From positions 186,001-250,000 of the forward strand of contig NZ_FRCC01000003.1 in the NCBI RefSeq assembly GCF_900142775.1: a DNA stretch of 64,000 bases. The letters run 5' to 3'. Both the position numbers and the translations under genes were made by a program. This DNA is from Flavobacterium flevense (GTDB lineage Bacteria > Bacteroidota > Bacteroidia > Flavobacteriales > Flavobacteriaceae). Numbering within the stretch: position 1 is the first letter of the stretch; each line of letters starts with the position of its first letter. The notes below the pieces were generated by a model, which made no database searches, had not been told where the DNA came from, and saw only the letters and a list, made by a program, of their open reading frames with translations. Shown piece by piece: positions 26,702 through 35,475 of the stretch.

Positions 26702-28252
26702 CTAATCCTCATCTTCATCAGGCTCGTTCATGATTTTTTCACGATACTTTTTACCTAACAGCAAGGTTAATTTTTGTTTATAATCATCTACAAGCCATTC
26801 GCGGTAATTTTTACTGCACTGACTTAAACATTTTGCATACCGTTTAATGCGGCATTCAATATCATCGTCTAATTCTTTGGCTAATAATTTAGCTTCCTGT
26901 AAAGTTTCGGTGTTGTAAACACACATGGTTGCGTGTTGATCCAATGATTTATCCAAAACCACTTTAGAGCGTAAATTTTGTTTTATTGCCAGTTTGTGTT
27001 CTTCGTCAACATCAAAAGTAACGTCTTCTGTATTGCTGAATTTAGCTCTCAATTCCGGCGGCATCGTATATTTAAAATACAATTCAATTTCAGCATCATC
27101 ACGTAAATTTTCCAAATAAAATTCAGGTGATTTAAAGATGTGCTGCCAGTTTACAGGCTCACTCCAGAGTCCGAAACGAGCGGCGTTATTTCCTAAATCA
27201 ATAACGGTAAATTCGTCTTTATTAGGTAATTTTCTGGAACCGCGCCCTATCATTTGATAATATAAAGTTAATGATTTTGTGGCACGATTTAAAATTATGG
27301 TTTCAACTGTAGGTTCATCAAATCCGGTTGTTAAAATCCCTACGGAAGTTAAAATGGCATCTTTTGTATGTTTGAACCAATGTAAAATTTCTTTTCTTTC
27401 TTCGTTACTGCTGGTATTATCCAGGTGACGGATTTCATATCCTGCTTCTCTGAAAGTTTCGTATACATACAAAGAGGTATTGATACCATTATTGAAAATC
27501 AAGGTCTTTTTTCCTAAAGATCTTTCAGTATAGGCATGTACCAGTTTTTCCTGCATTAAAGTATTGGTATACAAATCATCCGAAGATTTCACGGTATAAT
27601 CTCCGTTAATACCTACTTTTAAGGAGGTCAGGCCTACATCATAGCTATAAGTTGTGGCTTTTGCCAAAAAACCTTTATCTATTAAGGAACTAATTGTATC
27701 TCCTACAATTAATTCATCATAACTCTGGTTCATAGGCAATTTTATATTAGAGCTCAGCGGTGTTGCTGTTACTCCTAATATAAAAGCATTAGTAAAGGAA
27801 CTTAAAAGTTTTCTGAATGAATTATAATGTGCCTCATCAATAATAACTAAACCAATATTTTCGAGAGATAATTTCTCATCATTGATACGGTTTTTTAAGG
27901 TTTCCACCATGGCTACAAAACAGGAATAATCGTTTTGATCCGGTAAATCCTTAACCTTAGAATTGATAATTTTATTTTTTACACCAAAACCTTTTAACAT
28001 TTTAGAAGTTTGTTTACACAACTCAATACGATGTGTCAAAACAACTACTTTTTTATTATGTTTAGATAAGTAACGGCGAACAATTTCTGAGAATATTACT
28101 GTTTTTCCGCCACCTGTAGGAAGCTGATACAGCAGGTGATGTTGTGCAGGACCGTTATCGATACGCTCAAAGATGGCATCAATATCGCCCTGTTGGTAGG
28201 CATAAAGTTCTTTTTTGTCTTCTTTTTCTATTTCTATCGTACTTTCGAACAT
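26702..28252 (-). CDS. superfamily 2 DNA/RNA helicase (RadD/YejH-like)
   Basis: 516 aa. The Walker A motif is QLPTGGGKTVIFSEI, then VVLTHRIELC, the DEAH box IIDEAHYNSFRK, LGVTATPLS, and in the second domain DAILTSVGILTTGFDEPTVETIILNRAT with motif VI QMIGRGSRK. The acidic tail NEPDEDED is unusual. The closest recognisable relatives are RadD-type helicases linked to recombination repair. No nuclease or restriction subunit is adjacent, so a restriction role is unlikely. Confidence 0.85.
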   Translation of the reverse strand: MFESTIEIEKEDKKELYAYQQGDIDAIFERIDNGPAQHHLLYQLPTGGGKTVIFSEIVRRYLSKHNKKVVVLTHRIELCKQTSKMLKGFGVKNKIINSKVKDLPDQNDYSCFVAMVETLKNRINDEKLSLENIGLVIIDEAHYNSFRKLLSSFTNAFILGVTATPLSSNIKLPMNQSYDELIVGDTISSLIDKGFLAKATTYSYDVGLTSLKVGINGDYTVKSSDDLYTNTLMQEKLVHAYTERSLGKKTLIFNNGINTSLYVYETFREAGYEIRHLDNTSSNEERKEILHWFKHTKDAILTSVGILTTGFDEPTVETIILNRATKSLTLYYQMIGRGSRKLPNKDEFTVIDLGNNAARFGLWSEPVNWQHIFKSPEFYLENLRDDAEIELYFKYTMPPELRAKFSNTEDVTFDVDEEHKLAIKQNLRSKVVLDKSLDQHATMCVYNTETLQEAKLLAKELDDDIECRIKRYAKCLSQCSKNYREWLVDDYKQKLTLLLGKKYREKIMNEPDEDED

Positions 28253-28357
28253 TGCTTTTTGTTGAATTTTTGCAAAAATACGCTTAAAAAACAGTTATCC
28301 TGTTATATTTAATTTAAATTATTAACTTAATTTGAAATAATTTGATTTACAAGCCTC

Positions 28358-28885
28358 TTATTCGTCAATTCGTTCTGTAATTTGCAGGAAATCCATGCGG
28401 TTTTTCCATTTTTGTCTCACAATTTCTTCTGTAAGTGAATGTATTCTGGATTTAAAATCGTTTAAAACACCATTGGCAATCATAAATTGTATCGCCTGTT
28501 CGAAAGAAGTGTGCATGCTTTTGTAAAAAGTATCTTGTTTTATGAGATTTTCGGCTGAAAAAGCCTGCGCTATTTCTATATTGTACAACATCAAATCGCT
28601 AATTATAAAAGGGTCTACTCCTAGTGTTATAAAATGTTTGATGTTTTTTTGAGCTATAGATCGACGCATTTTAGGTCTTTTTCTTTTACCACGTGCAGCA
28701 ACCGGAAAGTACTCCTGAGCGATTTTAAGCTTGGCTTCCTGCAATCGCTTTTCTTCTTTTGGATTGAAAACAAAGTCATAATATTCCTTGACAACACTAA
28801 ATTTTTCATACAATTCAATCAGTTGTTCCTGCAATTGTTCTTTGTCGAGTTCGCCCAAATATTTTTTTAAATCTCTTTTACTCAT
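28358..28885 (-). CDS. DUF6155-like protein of unknown function (175 aa)
   Basis: A soluble, highly charged, helical protein. The pattern MSKRDLKKYLGELDKEQLQEQLIELYEKFSVVKEYYDFVFNPKEE and the basic stretch AARGKRKRPKMRRSIAQKN match what I recall of the DUF6155 family of Bacteroidota and Firmicutes. The basic patch hints at nucleic-acid contact. It lies 105 bases upstream of the RadD-like helicase gene on the same strand, but a shared role is only inference. Confidence 0.65.
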   Translation of the reverse strand: MSKRDLKKYLGELDKEQLQEQLIELYEKFSVVKEYYDFVFNPKEEKRLQEAKLKIAQEYFPVAARGKRKRPKMRRSIAQKNIKHFITLGVDPFIISDLMLYNIEIAQAFSAENLIKQDTFYKSMHTSFEQAIQFMIANGVLNDFKSRIHSLTEEIVRQKWKNRMDFLQITERIDE

Positions 28886-28904
28886 TATGAAATTTTTATG
28901 ATTA

Positions 28905-28912
28905 CAAAAGTA
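28905..28912 (-). promoter_or_regulatory. -7 promoter element for the DUF6155-like gene
   Basis: The minus strand reads TACTTTTG (TAnnTTTG), 20 bases upstream of the start codon. Confidence 0.5.
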
Positions 28913-28955
28913 AATTACTTTAAGGTTTAATACCTATAAAACGGATGATAATCCT

Positions 28956-28963
28956 TAATTTTG
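28956..28963 (+). promoter_or_regulatory. -7 promoter element for the DUF3817-mscS pair
   Basis: TAATTTTG (TAnnTTTG), 27 bases upstream of the start at 28990. Confidence 0.5.
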
Positions 28964-28989
28964 GCAGGAAACATTAAATAATAATAGTA

Positions 28990-29265
28990 ATGCTTAAGAT
29001 TTTTAAAATTACAGCTATCCTTGAAGGGATTTCTTTTTTAGTATTAATTGCTAATATGATTTTTCTAAAACCAAGTAATCCGGAACTTTATCACACAATT
29101 GTTAAACCTTTTGGCTATGGACATGGTGTTTTATTTATAGGTTATATCATTTTAGCATTTTTATTAAAAACACCACAAAAATGGAGTGTCAGAGATTTTG
29201 GGATTATTTTAATTGCTTCTTTGATTCCGTTTGGTACTTTTTATGTAGAAAAGAAATATTGCTAA
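28990..29265 (+). CDS. DUF3817 small integral membrane protein
   Basis: 91 aa with three predicted membrane segments: ILEGISFLVLIANMIFL, GVLFIGYIILAFLL and FGIILIASLIPFGTFYV. The FKITAILEGISFL start and the VKPFGYGHGVLFI centre are the conserved features of the DUF3817 (YdzA-like) family. The function is unknown. It ends 1 base before the start of the MscS gene, so the two must be co-translated, which suggests a link to envelope stress or osmotic adaptation (inference). Confidence 0.82.
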   Translation: MLKIFKITAILEGISFLVLIANMIFLKPSNPELYHTIVKPFGYGHGVLFIGYIILAFLLKTPQKWSVRDFGIILIASLIPFGTFYVEKKYC

Positions 29266-29266
29266 A

Positions 29267-30526
29267 ATGTTTGAATTATTAAAGCAGCTGTTTACGTTTT
29301 TATACCCGCTTTTTAGAAAATGGGGTTTAAATGTTACCATGGCCTCTTATTCGAGTTTGATAATTAACATTGTACTGCTTTGTTTTTTAGCTTATGTCAT
29401 TTATTATATTTCCAGACAGCTGTTAGTTAGTTTAATAATTGTAATTGCCAGAAGGACAAAAACACAGTTTGACGATTTATTAGTTTCTAATAAAACAGCT
29501 AAATACATTGCTCATCTTATTCCTGTTTTATTTATCTATAAATCAGTTCCTGTCATTTTAGACCGATATGAATACTGGGATAGTGTCTTTGGGAAACTGG
29601 TAGGTATTTATATTGTTATTCTAGTGCTTTGGATAATTCGCACTGTTTTTAATGCACTGAGGGATTATTTAAAACAAAAAAAGCGTTACAGCGATAAACC
29701 CATTGATAGCTTTATTCAGGTTATCATGATTGTGCTGTGGTTAGTTGGGATTACCATTCTGATTTCCAGATTATTTGAGGTCGATTTCAACAATATGTTT
29801 ACCACATTAGGTGCTGTTTCTGCTTTGATAATATTGATTTTCAGAGATATTATCCTGGGTTTCGTAGCCAGTGTTCAGGTATCCATAAACGACATGATCA
29901 GGATAGGCGACTGGATTACAATTGATAAATTTGGTGCCGATGGTGATGTTATCGAAATCAATCTAACTACGGTAAAAGTGCGTAATTTTGATAATACAAC
30001 CACTACCATTCCTACTTATAGTTTGAGTTCTGATTCGTTTCAAAACTGGCGTGGCATGCTTAAATCGAATGGTCGCCGTATAAAAAGACATATTTTGATT
30101 AAAACCAACAGCATTCGTTTTCTCGAGGAAACAGAATTAGAGGAACTGAAAAAAATCAGTTTAATCAGTGATTATATTGTTAGCCGAAAAGCGGAAATTA
30201 ATAAATACAATACCGATAGAGCAATCGACAAATCAATTGCAATAAACGGTCGAAATATGACTAACATGGGATTATTTCGAAAATATATTATTCAATACCT
30301 GCGTAATCATCCGGCTATCAATCAGGATATGGTTTTAATGTGTCGCCAGTTACAGTCCACTGCCGAAGGAGTTCCTTTAGAAATTTATACTTTTACAAAA
30401 GATAAAAAATGGGAAAACTACGAATATGTAATGTCGGATATTTTTGATCATGTCATCTCAGCTGTTCCCTATTTTGATCTTGAAATTTTTGAATTGCCTT
30501 CAAGAGGTGATTTCCTGAATAAATAA
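29267..30526 (+). CDS. mechanosensitive ion channel of the MscS family
   Basis: 419 aa. Four to five membrane segments precede the pore helix and beta domain: SLIINIVLLCFLAYVIYYI, LVGIYIVILVLWIIRTVF, VIMIVLWLVGITILIS and ALIILIFRDIILGFVASVQ. The soluble beta domain has IRIGDWITI and the VEIN-type strand EINLTTVKVRNFDNTTTTIPTYSLSSDSFQNW, matching the MscS consensus. The C-terminal domain is longer than in small-conductance E. coli MscS and resembles YbdG. It releases solutes on hypo-osmotic shock in the family. Confidence 0.9.
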   Translation: MFELLKQLFTFLYPLFRKWGLNVTMASYSSLIINIVLLCFLAYVIYYISRQLLVSLIIVIARRTKTQFDDLLVSNKTAKYIAHLIPVLFIYKSVPVILDRYEYWDSVFGKLVGIYIVILVLWIIRTVFNALRDYLKQKKRYSDKPIDSFIQVIMIVLWLVGITILISRLFEVDFNNMFTTLGAVSALIILIFRDIILGFVASVQVSINDMIRIGDWITIDKFGADGDVIEINLTTVKVRNFDNTTTTIPTYSLSSDSFQNWRGMLKSNGRRIKRHILIKTNSIRFLEETELEELKKISLISDYIVSRKAEINKYNTDRAIDKSIAINGRNMTNMGLFRKYIIQYLRNHPAINQDMVLMCRQLQSTAEGVPLEIYTFTKDKKWENYEYVMSDIFDHVISAVPYFDLEIFELPSRGDFLNK

Positions 30527-30530
30527 AATT

Positions 30531-30578
30531 AAGCCACAAATTCACTAATTTAATTAGATTCGCAAATTCGTGGCTTTT
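30531..30578. terminator. bidirectional hairpin between mscS and the thioesterase gene
   Basis: The arms AAGCCACAAATT and AATTCGTGGCTT are nearly perfect around a 22-base loop, followed by TTTTT. It lies just after the mscS stop and next to the stop of the minus-strand thioesterase gene. Confidence 0.75.
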
Positions 30579-30586
30579 TATGCTGA

Positions 30587-30970
30587 TTACAGCCGATTTT
30601 TTACAAACTCAATTTCTGTTTTTCCATGTGGTTTAGGTTTGCCGTCTTCGCCTAAATTGACCATTACTGATTTATCGATGGTAATGATAATTTCTCTGGT
30701 CATCATGTTACGGACTTTGCATTCCAACGAAATAGAAGTAGTTCCAAAATGAATCACATCAATTCCTATTTCGATAATATCCCCTTGTCTTGCCGAGCTT
30801 TTAAAATTTATCTCAGACATGTATTTAGTAACTACTCTGGAGTTTTCAAACTGAACAATGGTATAAAGAGCTAATTCTTCGTCTATCCATGATAATAATT
30901 TTCCTCCAAATAAAGTTCCGTTCGGATTGAGGTCTTCGGGCTTAACCCATTTTCTGGTATGAAATCGCAT
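30587..30970 (-). CDS. acyl-CoA thioesterase, hotdog fold (YciA-like)
   Basis: 127 aa, one hotdog domain. NPNGTLFGGKLLSWIDEELALYT near residues 16-38 is the helix with the catalytic Asp and the GG-x-S/W-D pattern of YciA/BACH enzymes. SARQGDIIEIGIDVIHFGTTSISLECKVRN is the central strand pair. It hydrolyses acyl-CoA in the family. It is a single-gene unit, divergent from the next small gene. Confidence 0.85.
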   Translation of the reverse strand: MRFHTRKWVKPEDLNPNGTLFGGKLLSWIDEELALYTIVQFENSRVVTKYMSEINFKSSARQGDIIEIGIDVIHFGTTSISLECKVRNMMTREIIITIDKSVMVNLGEDGKPKPHGKTEIEFVKNRL

Positions 30971-31037
30971 ATATTTAATTATTTATGCTAAAATAAGGTT
31001 TCCCTGAGAATTTTTTTCCTATTTTTAAGAAAAAAAG

Positions 31038-31442
31038 ATGAGCGAAAGAGACCGTTTTTTATCCGAATTCAGAGGAGACGCCATAGGAAGTGTCAGTGCC
31101 CAATCTTCAGCTGATGAAATTTTTCAAAATGAAGTTTTAAGACCCATATTGAAACTTCAAAATGATTTATTCATTGCTTCTTTTCACAATTATATCAGTA
31201 AATACAAACGGGATTTTTATTCGTTAAGTGTCGAAAAAAAGATTGCAACCATTGAAAATGCAATTCAAAAAGACATAAAGTTTAGAAATGCCTTAAAAGG
31301 AATGATCATCGCTCTGTTTACTGTGGAGGAATATACTTTATATATAAAAAACTCCTCCAGCTTAAATAAACGCATGATGAATATGCTGATTGAAAGATTA
31401 AAAAATCAGGTTCAGTTATTTGAAAAAAGCGTTGTTGATTAA
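31038..31442 (+). CDS. conserved small helical protein of unknown function (134 aa)
   Basis: A soluble all-alpha protein beginning MSERDRFLSEFRGDAIGSVS, with a conserved-looking core KIATIENAIQKDIKFRNALKGMIIALFTVEEY. I recognise it as a Flavobacteriaceae protein sometimes labelled glyoxalase, but no VOC or metallo-hydrolase signature is visible and that label is not supported. It is expressed alone, divergent from the thioesterase gene. Confidence 0.62.
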   Translation: MSERDRFLSEFRGDAIGSVSAQSSADEIFQNEVLRPILKLQNDLFIASFHNYISKYKRDFYSLSVEKKIATIENAIQKDIKFRNALKGMIIALFTVEEYTLYIKNSSSLNKRMMNMLIERLKNQVQLFEKSVVD

Positions 31443-31746
31443 GTGGAATTTGAAAATATAATCAGCCGTTTTTTTTAAAAATAATTTGAACTCTTCAAAT
31501 CCAATTCTTTTTTTCAAAATGTCCACGCCGTTTGTGGACTAAGCTTTACAATTGTTTTTTCTTAGCCGTTTCCCTTGTTTAAGATATGTTACCAAATTGA
31601 TTTAAAACACCCCATTTAAAGGCTTTAAAATAAATTATATGCAATAATATTAAACAAAGCGTTATTATTTCATTAAAAGTAAAGAACCATCTTCTGTTTG
31701 TAAATTTCATATTGATTATTTCAGTATAATTGTTAAAACCAAAATT
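31443..31746. other. gene-free stretch upstream of the amidoligase operon
   Basis: 304 bases. It has a small hairpin, GTCCAC/GTGGAC (31521-31539), without a T run, and otherwise A/T-rich sequence. It must hold the promoter of the operon that starts at 31747, but no site matches the consensus well. Confidence 0.4.
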
Positions 31747-32457
31747 ATGAAAGAAGACTATTTCAAGTGGTATTCACCCAATTTAAACAGAGAGACTCAG
31801 ATGCTCGTCTTTGGTCATTCAGGATATCCGGTAGTTTTGTTTCCTACTTCCATGGGAAGTTTTCATGAAAATAAAGATATGGGACTGATTGAATCAGCAC
31901 GATGGTATCTCGAGCAGGGATTAATTCAGATTTATTGTCCTGACAGCATTGATAAAGACAGTTTTTATAACAAACAAATTCATCCTGTACACCGCATTGA
32001 AAATCATGACTGGTATGATAAAATGATTTGTCATGAAGTTGTTGAAAAAGTCAGGCATAATACCCCAACAGGAAAAGTGGTTATGGCCGGTTGCAGTTTT
32101 GGCGGTTATCATGCTGCTAATTTTGCCTTTAGACATCCGGGGTATGTAAGTCATTTGTTCAGTATGAGCGGAATTTTTAAGATTAAAAACTATCTTGAAG
32201 GCTTTCATAATGATACCGTTTTTTACCATAGTCCCCATGATTATCTGGAGGGTTTGAATGATTATGAATTATGGAACATGGATATCGTACTGGGTACTTC
32301 CAATTGGGATATTTGTTTTGATGCCAATTTAAAAATGAGCAAATTATTGTCTGATAAAAGCATGCACCACTGGCTGGATATCAGGCAGGATAAAGAACAC
32401 GATTGGCCGTTATGGAAAGAAATGTTTCCCCATTATTTATCCCGAATAAAATTTTAG
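31747..32457 (+). CDS. esterase-like alpha/beta hydrolase (first gene of amidoligase operon)
   Basis: 236 aa, cytoplasmic. The nucleophile elbow GCSFGGYHAANFAF near residue 117 gives Gly-x-Ser-x-Gly. The acid and His are probably in the KEHDWPLWKEMFPHY region, in which the catalytic His would be the one before DWP. The fold is of the esterase D/putative esterase group. The next gene starts 39 bases later, so it belongs with the ATP-grasp, GCS2 and amidotransferase genes. It could release or transfer the product of those ligases. Confidence 0.82.
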   Translation: MKEDYFKWYSPNLNRETQMLVFGHSGYPVVLFPTSMGSFHENKDMGLIESARWYLEQGLIQIYCPDSIDKDSFYNKQIHPVHRIENHDWYDKMICHEVVEKVRHNTPTGKVVMAGCSFGGYHAANFAFRHPGYVSHLFSMSGIFKIKNYLEGFHNDTVFYHSPHDYLEGLNDYELWNMDIVLGTSNWDICFDANLKMSKLLSDKSMHHWLDIRQDKEHDWPLWKEMFPHYLSRIKF

Positions 32458-32496
32458 CTAAAACTGATTATAAAATAGTAAAAGAAAACAACGAAT

Positions 32497-33444
32497 ATGA
32501 AAAAGATTGGAATTTTATTTGGAATGGAAGATACCTTTCCTCAGGCTTTTATCGAAAGAGTCAATTCAAAAAACGAAAAAGATATCATAGCCGAAGCCGT
32601 TTCTATTGATAAAGTTATTCAAAACAAAGGAGGTGAATATGCCGTAATTATTGATAGGATTTCGCAGGATGTTCCTTTTTATCGTGCTTTTCTTAAAAAT
32701 GCCGCTTTAACAGGAACTAATGTGATTAACAATCCTTTTTGGTGGAGTGCCGATGATAAATTTTTTAATAACGCATTAGCAGATACGCTGGGCGTTCCAT
32801 TGCCTAATACGGTGATTCTTCCTTCAGCAGAACATCCAACGGATACTACTTCTAATTCTTTCAGAAACCTGAAGTTTCCATTAGACTGGGAAGGAATTTT
32901 TGAATATGTAAAATTTCCAGCCTACATGAAACCGTATGCCGGTGGCGGGTGGAAAAATGTGTACCGACTGGAAAATAAAGAAGAATTTTGGGAAAAGCAT
33001 AAAGAAACCGGACAGTTAGTAATGCTGTTGCAGGAGGAAATTGTGTTTACGGAATATTTCAGAGTGTATTGTTTAGGTTGTAAAGCTGTTAAAATTATGC
33101 AATACGAACCCAGAAATCAGCCTCATTTGCGTTATGTACTTGATGGTCCTCCAGTAGATAAAAAATTATTGGCAACCATAAAGGATTATACACTCCGACT
33201 TTGTAAAGGTTTGGGATATGATTTCAATACAGTAGAATTTGCCGTTCGGGATGGGATTCCTTATGCTATTGATTTTGGAAATCCCGCTCCTGATGCTGAT
33301 GTTAATTCAGTAGGTATGGAAAACTTTGAGTGGGTGGTTGAAGAATCTGCTAAAATGGCTATTGCTGCCGCAAAAAAACAAAAACCGGGAAAAATAAATC
33401 TGACCTGGGGAACCTTTATGAAAGATGCTGTTGGGTTAAAATAA
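32497..33444 (+). CDS. ATP-grasp domain protein (RimK/glutathione-synthetase-like)
   Basis: 315 aa. An N-terminal pre-ATP-grasp region (IGILFGMEDTFPQAFIERV) precedes an ATP-grasp core. The visible core elements are FPAYMKPYAGGGWKNVYRL (nucleotide-binding Lys and glycine loop), VMLLQEEIVFTEYFRVYCLG, and YDFNTVEFAVRDGIPYAIDFGNPAPDAD, the last with the Mg-binding Glu/Asp/Asn cluster. The family makes amide or thioester bonds from a carboxylate and a nucleophile at ATP expense. It lies between the esterase and the GCS2 gene (18-base gap). The substrate is unknown. Confidence 0.82.
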   Translation: MKKIGILFGMEDTFPQAFIERVNSKNEKDIIAEAVSIDKVIQNKGGEYAVIIDRISQDVPFYRAFLKNAALTGTNVINNPFWWSADDKFFNNALADTLGVPLPNTVILPSAEHPTDTTSNSFRNLKFPLDWEGIFEYVKFPAYMKPYAGGGWKNVYRLENKEEFWEKHKETGQLVMLLQEEIVFTEYFRVYCLGCKAVKIMQYEPRNQPHLRYVLDGPPVDKKLLATIKDYTLRLCKGLGYDFNTVEFAVRDGIPYAIDFGNPAPDADVNSVGMENFEWVVEESAKMAIAAAKKQKPGKINLTWGTFMKDAVGLK

Positions 33445-33462
33445 TAATCGGAATACTTTTAA

Positions 33463-34569
33463 ATGAAAAAATTGCCTGTTTTTACGCTTGGTATAGAAGA
33501 AGAATACCAAATTATAGATCCCGAAACACGAGATCTCCGCTCCCACTTGTCTAAGATAGTCGATGGAGCAAAAATATTGTTGAATGAACAAGTAAAAGCT
33601 GAAATGCACCAATCGGTGGTCGAAGTAGGAACTAATATTTGTAAAAATGTAAAAGAAGCCGAGTGTGAGATTAAATTTTTACGAACTAAAATTGTAGAAC
33701 TGGCCGATAAACAAGGACTTATTGTTGGCGGAGCCGGGACACATCCTTTTTCTAAATGGCAGGATCAGCCTATCACCGATGATCCGCGTTATCATACTAT
33801 TATTAATGAGTTGCAAGATGCTGCACGTTCTAATCTGATTTTTGGAATGCATTGTCATGTGGGAATAGAAAGTCGTGAAGTAGGACTGAAATTAATCAAT
33901 CAGGCCTGCTATTTCCTGCCGCATATATTTGCACTATCCACTAATTCCCCTTTTTGGGAAGGAAGACAAACCGGTTATAAATCCTTTAGAACAAAGGTTT
34001 TTGATAAGTTTCCACGAACAGGTTTGCCTGAATATTTTGATTCGGTGGCTTCTTATGATAACTTTCTGGATACTTTAGTAAAAACCAATTGTATTGATAA
34101 TCCAAAGAAAATCTGGTGGGATTTACGTCTGCATCCTTTTTATGATACTATAGAATTCAGAATTTGTGATATGGCACTAACGGTTGAAGAAACTATGTGT
34201 ATGGTATCTGTAATTCAGGCTGTAGTAGCTAAGTTGTATCGTCTTAATACACAAAATTTAAAATTTAACACCTATCGTTTAGCATTAATAAAAGAAAACA
34301 AATTCAGAGCTGCCCGATATGGAATAGAAGGACATTTAATTGATTTTGGACTTCAAAAAGAGGTAGAAACCCGATTATTGATTTTAGAATTACTGGATTT
34401 TATTGATGATGTTGTTGATGAATTGGGAAGCAGAGAGCATATCAATTACACACATGAAATTTTGAAAAACGGAACCGGTGCTGATAAGCAGATTGCTGTT
34501 TTTGAAGAAACAAAAAACTTGACTAAAGTAGTCGATTTTATTACAAAAGAATTTACTAAAGGACTATAA
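33463..34569 (+). CDS. carboxylate-amine ligase of the GCS2/YbdK family
   Basis: 368 aa. LGIEEEYQIIDPETRDLRS, AEMHQSVVEVGTNICKNV, FGMHCHVGIESREVGLKL, STNSPFWEGRQTGYKSFR and HPFYDTIEFRICDMALTVEE are the diagnostic blocks of the glutamate-cysteine-ligase-2 (COG2170) family. These enzymes join the gamma-carboxylate of glutamate or a similar acid to an amine using ATP. E. coli YbdK has weak glutamate-cysteine ligase activity, but the native substrate of this branch is generally unknown. No glutathione synthetase partner is required by the context. The neighbouring ATP-grasp genes would supply further amide bonds. Confidence 0.9.
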   Translation: MKKLPVFTLGIEEEYQIIDPETRDLRSHLSKIVDGAKILLNEQVKAEMHQSVVEVGTNICKNVKEAECEIKFLRTKIVELADKQGLIVGGAGTHPFSKWQDQPITDDPRYHTIINELQDAARSNLIFGMHCHVGIESREVGLKLINQACYFLPHIFALSTNSPFWEGRQTGYKSFRTKVFDKFPRTGLPEYFDSVASYDNFLDTLVKTNCIDNPKKIWWDLRLHPFYDTIEFRICDMALTVEETMCMVSVIQAVVAKLYRLNTQNLKFNTYRLALIKENKFRAARYGIEGHLIDFGLQKEVETRLLILELLDFIDDVVDELGSREHINYTHEILKNGTGADKQIAVFEETKNLTKVVDFITKEFTKGL

Positions 34570-34579
34570 ATTATTAGCT

Positions 34580-34587
34580 TATCTTTG
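34580..34587 (+). promoter_or_regulatory. internal promoter -7 element in the amidoligase operon
   Basis: TATCTTTG (TAnnTTTG) lies in the 42-base spacer, 25 bases before the amidotransferase gene start at 34612. It could give the distal genes independent expression. Confidence 0.45.
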
Positions 34588-34611
34588 CAAATAGTATAAA
34601 AGCAGGAACTA

Positions 34612-35442
34612 ATGAAAAAGAAAAACATAACAATAGCAATATTGGACATGTACAATGGTGAGCCTAATCAGGGCATGCGATGTATCATTGATATCGTAAA
34701 CCGTTTTACACCTTTTGTAAGTTTTAAAATATTTGATGTCCGCGGAAAATGTGAATTGCCCGAAATAGACAAATTTGACATTTATATTGCTACCGGAGGT
34801 CCCGGAAACCCGCTTGAAGGCGATGGTGTATGGGATGCAAAGTTCTTTGGTTTTATTGATGCTGTTTTAAAATGGAACAATGAAAATCCGATAAAAAAGC
34901 ACGTGCTTTTTATCTGTCATTCCTATCAAATGGCCTGTAAACACTTTGGCTTAGCCGAAATTACAAAAAGAAATGATACGTCGTTTGGCGTTATGACAAT
35001 TCATAAAACTAAGGAAGGTCTTAAGGATTTATTGTTCGAAGGACTGGACGATCCGTTTTATGCAATTGATTCCAGAGATTATCAGGTGGTTCAGCCTAAG
35101 TTGAGTGTTTTTGCTAAAAAAGGGGCTAAAATCCTTTCGTTAGAAAAAATAAGAGATCATGTGCAATATGAAAGAGCCATCATGGCAGTTCGTTTTACCG
35201 ATCATTTAGTGGGGACACAATTTCATCCTGAGGCTGATCCTATTAGTTTTCTTTCCCATTTAAGAAATAAAGAAGTGAAAGAAAAAATTAGAAAAATGAA
35301 AGGTAAAAGGAAGTTTAGGAATATGCTTGAAGACTTAGTTGATGAAGATAAAATATACAGAACTAACGAGACTTTAATCCCAAATTTTCTTCGCTCTGCA
35401 ATTACTGACCTGATGAGATCTAAAAAAATTATGTCCAATTAA
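34612..35442 (+). CDS. class I glutamine amidotransferase
   Basis: 276 aa. The catalytic Cys is in FICHSYQMACKHFG near residue 103, and the His and acidic partner are in VGTQFHPEADPISFLS near residue 205. IYIATGGPGNPLEGDG is the oxyanion-strand region. The protein hydrolyses glutamine to ammonia for a synthase or is a gamma-glutamyl hydrolase-type relative. A long C-terminal helical tail rich in Lys/Arg (KEKIRKMKGKRKFRNML) is not part of the core. No synthase half is fused, so ammonia might be passed to one of the neighbouring ligases; equally it may trim gamma-glutamyl bonds made by the GCS2 protein. Confidence 0.85.
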   Translation: MKKKNITIAILDMYNGEPNQGMRCIIDIVNRFTPFVSFKIFDVRGKCELPEIDKFDIYIATGGPGNPLEGDGVWDAKFFGFIDAVLKWNNENPIKKHVLFICHSYQMACKHFGLAEITKRNDTSFGVMTIHKTKEGLKDLLFEGLDDPFYAIDSRDYQVVQPKLSVFAKKGAKILSLEKIRDHVQYERAIMAVRFTDHLVGTQFHPEADPISFLSHLRNKEVKEKIRKMKGKRKFRNMLEDLVDEDKIYRTNETLIPNFLRSAITDLMRSKKIMSN

Positions 35443-35475
35443 AAAATGATAATTTCTTAACATCCAAAAAACTGT

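Noticed and set aside
26702..28252. Helicase as part of a type I or III restriction system
   Set aside because: No methylase, specificity or nuclease gene lies nearby, and the motifs fit a free-standing RadD-like helicase.
31038..31442. Glyoxalase label for the 134-aa protein
   Set aside because: It is all-helical with no VOC strand pattern and no metal-ligand His/Glu pairs.
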